Source of the DNA: AP-15 sp963781215
Lineage (GTDB): Bacteria; Pseudomonadota; Alphaproteobacteria; ATCC43930; CGMCC-115725
Assembly: GCA_963781215.1 (NCBI GenBank)
Contig: CAWAFE010000055.1
Span: 1-64,000 of the forward strand
Direction of reading: 5' to 3'
DNA length: 64,000 nucleotides
The position numbers and the translations under genes are program-made. Below the pieces are notes generated by a model. It made no database searches, had not been told where the DNA came from, and was given only the letters and a program-made list of their open reading frames with translations. Shown piece after piece: positions 60,533 through 64,000 of this stretch (the stretch's first letter is position 1; each line of letters opens with the position of its first letter).

Positions 60533-60997
60533 ATGACCACGACGGAAGAGATCGCACAGGAAAAGCAGCGCATCGCCGAACGGCTGGCCCGGCTCGATGC
60601 CGACCGCGCCAGGCTGATGGAGCAGCTGAACGAACTTGAGACTGCCGAGCGTGTACTGTCGCGTTTCGGCGGCACCGGCACACCTGTCCGGCGCAGGCGG
60701 GGGCGCCCGGCAAGAACCGCCCCGCCTGCCGCCGCGCCGCGTCGGCCACGGGTCAGCCAATCGCCGCAAGGGCTGTCAATGAGCGATGCCGCATTGAAGG
60801 CCGTGCAGGCGCATGCCGAAGGCGCCACCGCCGTCGATGTCCTCGGTTATCTGTCGCGCGAGCTCGGCATGGCCGTGCGGCCGAATCATCTCGGCATTGC
60901 GCTCCAACGACACCGCCGCGCCGGGCGCCTGGAGCAACGTGACCAGCGCTGGTTTCTGCCCGACGCGGCGAGGCCGCCCGAGCCAATGCAAGGCTGA
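60533..60997 (+). CDS. hypothetical protein: coiled coil, AT-hook-like linker, winged-helix-like C-terminus
   Basis: The product has 154 aa. Residues 5-45 form a charged coiled coil (EEIAQEKQRIAERLARLDAD, RARLMEQLNELETAERVL). A basic linker with RRRRGRPARTAPP resembles an AT-hook (GRP core). The C-terminal 70 residues (SMSDAALKAVQAHAEGATAV, DVLGYLSRELGMAVRPNHLG, IALQRHRRAGRLEQRDQRWF) look like a winged helix. It is probably a DNA-binding protein; family not identified. The ATG at 60533 follows ggagggagaccgca. Confidence 0.72.
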   Translation: MTTTEEIAQEKQRIAERLARLDADRARLMEQLNELETAERVLSRFGGTGTPVRRRRGRPARTAPPAAAPRRPRVSQSPQGLSMSDAALKAVQAHAEGATAVDVLGYLSRELGMAVRPNHLGIALQRHRRAGRLEQRDQRWFLPDAARPPEPMQG

Positions 60998-61041
60998 CTG
61001 GCGGGCCGCCCGCCGGTGTCAGGCGGGCGCGGGCATACCGG

Positions 61042-62001
61042 CTACATCTTCAGCAACCGCTTGGCGTTGCCGCTCAACAGCTTGACCTGGTCCTCGCCGG
61101 AGAGCGGCAACGTCTCCAGCCACTTGGTGCCGGGCGGGTTGTCGACAAACGGGTAATCGACCGAGAACAAGATCCGGTCGATCCCCATTTCCATCATGCA
61201 GCACAGCAGCGCCGGATCTGAGAAGAAGCCACTGGTGGTGATGTAGAAATGCTCGCAGAAGGTGTCGCGAAAGCTCCTGCCGCTCTTGCCGTCGCGCCCC
61301 AGCCCCATGCTGATCCGCCATAGATAGAACGGGAGGCCCTCGCCGAGATGCCCGAGGATGATCTTGAGCCCCGGGTATTTCTCAAAGACGCCGCTCAGCA
61401 CCAGCCGGATGCCCTGGGTGGCGGTCTCGACCGTAAAGCCCCAGGCAGCGCGGATCAGTGACGGATACTGCTCGACATAATCCTTGTAATAGGCCTCGAT
61501 CACCGCGGGATGCGGGATCGCCGGGTGCATGTAGAGCGGCACGTCGAGTGCCGCCGCCCGCTCGAAAATCGGCCAGAAGCGCTTGTCGTCGAGGAAGACG
61601 CCATTGGTCAGGCCGTTCACCAAGGCACCCTTGAAGCCGTGCCGGGTGACAGTGCGTTCGAGCTCGTCGGCTGCCGCCTTCGGGTCCGGGGTCGGGATCG
61701 CGGCAAAGCCGGCGAAGCGGTCGGGATGGCCTCGAACGATCTCAGCGAGCCGGTCGTTGGCGCCGCGCGCCAGCCGGACCGCGGTCTCCGCATCCATCTT
61801 CTGCAGGCCGGGGTTGGCATGCGACAAAACCTGCACATCGACCCCGGCCTCGTCCATCTCTTTGAGCCGCAAGGCGCCGACGTCGTCGAGCCGCTCCAGA
61901 ATGCGCGGCGCGTGCCGCGCATCGATGCCGGTGAAGTGCTGCTTGACCTCGGGATCGAGGTAATGCTCTTCGAGCGCGATGATGTAGGGCTTGGTCGCCA
62001 T
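61042..62001 (-). CDS. ACMSD-family amidohydrolase/decarboxylase
   Basis: The product has 319 aa. The metal site is read from IALEEHYLDPEVKQHF (E-x-H start as in gamma-resorcylate and 5-carboxyvanillate decarboxylases), VPLYMHPAIPHPAVIEAYYK (His), ILGHLGEGLPFYLWR (His) and ILFSVDYPFVDN (Asp). It probably decarboxylates an aromatic or unsaturated carboxylic acid without redox change. The ATG at 62001 follows a gaggaggaag site and gives MATKPYIIALEEHYL. The neighbours are an alpha/beta hydrolase and an alcohol dehydrogenase on the same strand, so an aromatic-acid catabolic group is plausible. Confidence 0.88.
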   Translation of the reverse strand: MATKPYIIALEEHYLDPEVKQHFTGIDARHAPRILERLDDVGALRLKEMDEAGVDVQVLSHANPGLQKMDAETAVRLARGANDRLAEIVRGHPDRFAGFAAIPTPDPKAAADELERTVTRHGFKGALVNGLTNGVFLDDKRFWPIFERAAALDVPLYMHPAIPHPAVIEAYYKDYVEQYPSLIRAAWGFTVETATQGIRLVLSGVFEKYPGLKIILGHLGEGLPFYLWRISMGLGRDGKSGRSFRDTFCEHFYITTSGFFSDPALLCCMMEMGIDRILFSVDYPFVDNPPGTKWLETLPLSGEDQVKLLSGNAKRLLKM

Positions 62002-62065
62002 TACTGCTTCCTCCTCAGACACGAGGCCGATTTCTAGCCGGCCGCTCGCAGCCTGTCATCCGCGC

Positions 62066-62899
62066 TCATCCGAGAAACTCCCGCACCAGCGCATTGACCC
62101 GCTCCGGCTCCTCGACCTCCGGCAGGTGGCCGCAGCCGTCGAGCATGACGAGCCGGGCCTGCGGCACCGCCTTCGCCAGGAGATCGGCGTTGACCGCGGC
62201 GGGGGTTACCCGGTCCTCCCCACCCTGGATCATCAGGAGCGGCATGGTCAGCCCGGCGCCGGGCGGCGGCATGTCGCCGCTGGCGATAAACCGCGCCGCC
62301 TGCATGAAGCCCTTTGGATTGGTCGCGCGCAGGGTGTGCCGGACAAGGGCGAGCGTATCGACCGACGCGAGCGACCCCAGCACCGCCGCCGCCCGCTCCG
62401 CGAAGGCATAGCTGCCGCGGGCGATCATCTGCGCCCGGCCTTCGACGGTGCGCGCGCGCTCCTCGGCCGAGATGCCGTGCGCGCTGCTGGTGCCGGTAAA
62501 GACGGCGCGTCCGATCCGGCCCGGGTGATAATGGGCAAAGCACTGCGCGACGCGCGTGCCGAACGAGTTCGCCAGGACATCGAATTGTTTGATATCGAGC
62601 GCGGCGAGGAAATCATCGAGCGCGTCTGCATAGCCGCGGCCGGTCGGCGTCTCGGCCAGCAAATTGTCGCTCAGCACATAGCCGGGCGCATTCCAGGCGA
62701 TCGCGCGGAAACGGTCGGCGAGGCCGGCGAATTGCCAGCGCCAGTGCATCGAATTGGCGCCGACGCCGTGCAGCAGCAACAGTGGCGGTGCGTCGCCGGG
62801 TCCGGCAGCCATATAGCTGAACCGGTCGCCGGCATATCGGCGACGCGCGATCGCCGGGACCTCGGCGAATTGCAATTCCGGCAGGGCGGGGATGGCCAT
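62066..62899 (-). CDS. alpha/beta hydrolase
   Basis: The product has 277 aa from the ATG at 62899. The oxyanion loop is LLLLHGVGANSMHWRWQF. The nucleophile elbow is VLANSFGTRVAQCFAHYH, where the usual GxSxG reads A-N-S-F-G. The acid is in MIQGGEDRVTPAAVN and the histidine in MLDGCGHLPEVEEPERV. It matches the MhpC/BphD-type esterase or C-C bond hydrolase group. It lies 11 bp after the upstream alcohol-dehydrogenase gene and is likely co-transcribed with it and with the decarboxylase downstream. Confidence 0.88.
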   Translation of the reverse strand: MAIPALPELQFAEVPAIARRRYAGDRFSYMAAGPGDAPPLLLLHGVGANSMHWRWQFAGLADRFRAIAWNAPGYVLSDNLLAETPTGRGYADALDDFLAALDIKQFDVLANSFGTRVAQCFAHYHPGRIGRAVFTGTSSAHGISAEERARTVEGRAQMIARGSYAFAERAAAVLGSLASVDTLALVRHTLRATNPKGFMQAARFIASGDMPPPGAGLTMPLLMIQGGEDRVTPAAVNADLLAKAVPQARLVMLDGCGHLPEVEEPERVNALVREFLG

Positions 62900-62910
62900 C
62901 GTCCGACTCC

Positions 62911-64000
62911 TCACTGCGGCAGACGCAATACAGGCTTGATCGTCGTGCCGGCGACCGCTTCCGCCGCCGCCCGGTTGATCTCGGCAAAATCGTAAAAGGT
63001 GATCAGCCGGTCGAGCGGAAACCTGCCGGCCATGAACAGATCAACCAACTGCGGGATGAACCCTGCGGGCCGGCTGTCCCCTTGGATCACGCCGCGCACG
63101 GTACGGCCCGCCTGCAAGGCGGGCATCTCGAACGAGGCCTCGGTGCCGCGCCGCGCGCTGCCGACGAGGACGCAGGTGCCACAGGTGCGCAGGCAATCGA
63201 CGGCCTGGCGGAACACCGCCGGCTGCGCCGAGGTTTCGAGCGTGAAGTGGGCGCCGCCGGTAATTTGTCGGATCGCCGCGGCTGCATTCTCTTTGGCATT
63301 GTCGATGGTGTGGGTGGCACCGAGCTCGCGCGCCAGCGCCAGCCGGTTCTCGCGGATATCGACGGCGACGATCGGGCCGCAGCCCGCGGTCTTGGCCGCC
63401 ATCAGCCCGGCGAGTCCGACCGAGCCCGCGCCGAAGACGGCAAAGGACTTCCCGCCCTCGGGCTTCATGACGTTGAGCACGGCGCCGGCCCCGGTCTGCA
63501 AGCCGCATCCCAGCGGGCCGAGACATTCGAGCGGCGCATCCTGGCGCACCTTGACCGCGTCGCGCGCCGGCGCCAATGCGTAGGTTGCGAACGAGGATTG
63601 CTGGAAGAACGAAGCGTAGACCGGCGCCCCGTTGCGGCGCAATGTAACCGAGCCGTCGGCGCGGGCGCCACCCGATTTGAGCGAGCGGCCGCGTTCGCAA
63701 TAGGACAGCAGGCCGTCGCGGCAATGCTCGCACTCGCCGCACCAGGGAAACGAGAGCACCACATGGTCGCCCGGCGTCAGATGCTCGACCGCATTGCCGA
63801 CCGCGGCGACGACACCCGCCCCCTCATGCCCATAGACCGCGGGATAGGGCATCTCGAAATAGCCGTCGCGGGCGTGCAGATCGGTGTGGCAGATGCCGGT
63901 GGCGCGGATCTTGACCAGCACCTCGTCCGGCCGCGGCTCATCGAGATCGAGGCGGTCCAGCCGGAAGGCGCCGGACTTCTGTTCCATCACCGCCGCTGTC
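62911..64000 (-). CDS. zinc-dependent alcohol dehydrogenase, 5' end beyond window
   Basis: At least 359 aa are in the window. The frame stays open to the last base; codons for TAAVMEQ at the edge show the true start is further right. Catalytic zinc residues lie in ATGICHTDLHARDGYF and VYGHEGAGVVAAVG; the structural zinc cysteines are in CGECEHCRDGLLSYC. The NAD site is FAVFGAGSVGLAGLMAA, followed by IVAVDIRENRLALARELGAT. It is close to aryl-/benzyl-alcohol dehydrogenases (AdhB/XylB-like). It heads the minus-strand group with the alpha/beta hydrolase and decarboxylase. Confidence 0.92.
   Translation of the reverse strand, partial: TAAVMEQKSGAFRLDRLDLDEPRPDEVLVKIRATGICHTDLHARDGYFEMPYPAVYGHEGAGVVAAVGNAVEHLTPGDHVVLSFPWCGECEHCRDGLLSYCERGRSLKSGGARADGSVTLRRNGAPVYASFFQQSSFATYALAPARDAVKVRQDAPLECLGPLGCGLQTGAGAVLNVMKPEGGKSFAVFGAGSVGLAGLMAAKTAGCGPIVAVDIRENRLALARELGATHTIDNAKENAAAAIRQITGGAHFTLETSAQPAVFRQAVDCLRTCGTCVLVGSARRGTEASFEMPALQAGRTVRGVIQGDSRPAGFIPQLVDLFMAGRFPLDRLITFYDFAEINRAAAEAVAGTTIKPVLRLPQ

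Noticed and set aside
1..64000. CRISPR arrays, rRNA and tRNA genes
   Set aside because: No regularly spaced direct repeats, no rRNA-like blocks and no cloverleaf-like sequence with CCA-end context were recognised by eye; a tRNA-finding program could still show one.

Overview
The window is GC-rich chromosomal DNA that looks alphaproteobacterial, probably from a Rhodospirillales-like or related free-living lineage. The evidence is gene content and order: DnaJ-domain protein, cobS and cobT in a row; folK, an isoaspartate methyltransferase-like gene, a TolC-type channel, a PopZ-type DUF2497 gene and valS in a row; a complete liv-type ABC transporter; and several class III CoA-transferases. This placement is inferred from synteny, not from a database search. 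I see no rRNA, tRNA or CRISPR array.

Region 1 (1-8000) is an insertion-sequence graveyard. An IS66-family element (tnpA, tnpB, decayed tnpC) sits inside an IS5-family transposase gene. It is followed by a broken PEP-CTERM gene, a small membrane protein, a deleted resolvase, one intact IS630-family element with matching terminal repeats, a strikingly AT-rich membrane-protein gene split by a one-base shift, rearranged IS66 tnpC pieces, a cupin gene, and a 99-bp repeat present twice.

Region 2 (8000-24700) is mostly housekeeping and metabolism: pyrE, a secreted S1/P1-nuclease-like protein that has lost most zinc ligands, a glutathione transferase, a threonine-aldolase-type enzyme, a CCG-domain iron-sulfur oxidoreductase, a trypsin-like protease, the DnaJ/cobS/cobT group for aerobic cobalamin synthesis, a three-gene hydroxy-acid/amino-acid operon on the minus strand, and an ABC-F ATPase overlapping the next gene.

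Region 3 (24700-46500) starts with a very large patatin-like protein whose catalytic serine and aspartate are separated by a multi-span membrane insert. Next come a chlorohydrolase-type amidohydrolase, a double cupin, a DUF1800/DUF1501 pair, a P1-family peptidase, a branched-chain amino-acid type ABC cassette (binding protein frameshifted, permeases and ATPases intact), a type-5 uracil-DNA glycosylase coupled to a NYN-domain protein, and the folK to valS block.

Region 4 (46500-64000) is catabolic: three CaiB/BaiF CoA-transferases, a crotonase-fold protein, a MaoC hydratase, a frameshifted GMC oxidoreductase, an enolase-superfamily enzyme, an ACMSD-type amidohydrolase, an alpha/beta hydrolase and a zinc alcohol dehydrogenase cut by the window end. 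Mixed in are a dolichol-phosphate-mannose-synthase-like glycosyltransferase with a GtrA tail, a phosphoesterase, a second broken PEP-CTERM protein and several small genes.

A recurring oddity is single- or double-base frameshifts in otherwise recognisable genes (tnpC, both PEP-CTERM genes, the resolvase, the AT-rich membrane protein, the liv binding protein, the GMC oxidoreductase). All long housekeeping genes are intact, so this may be real decay of dispensable genes, assembly error, or both. I found no convincing complete new multi-gene system. The best leads are the split patatin/membrane protein, the ligand-poor S1/P1 protein, the 99-bp repeat and the AT-rich membrane gene.
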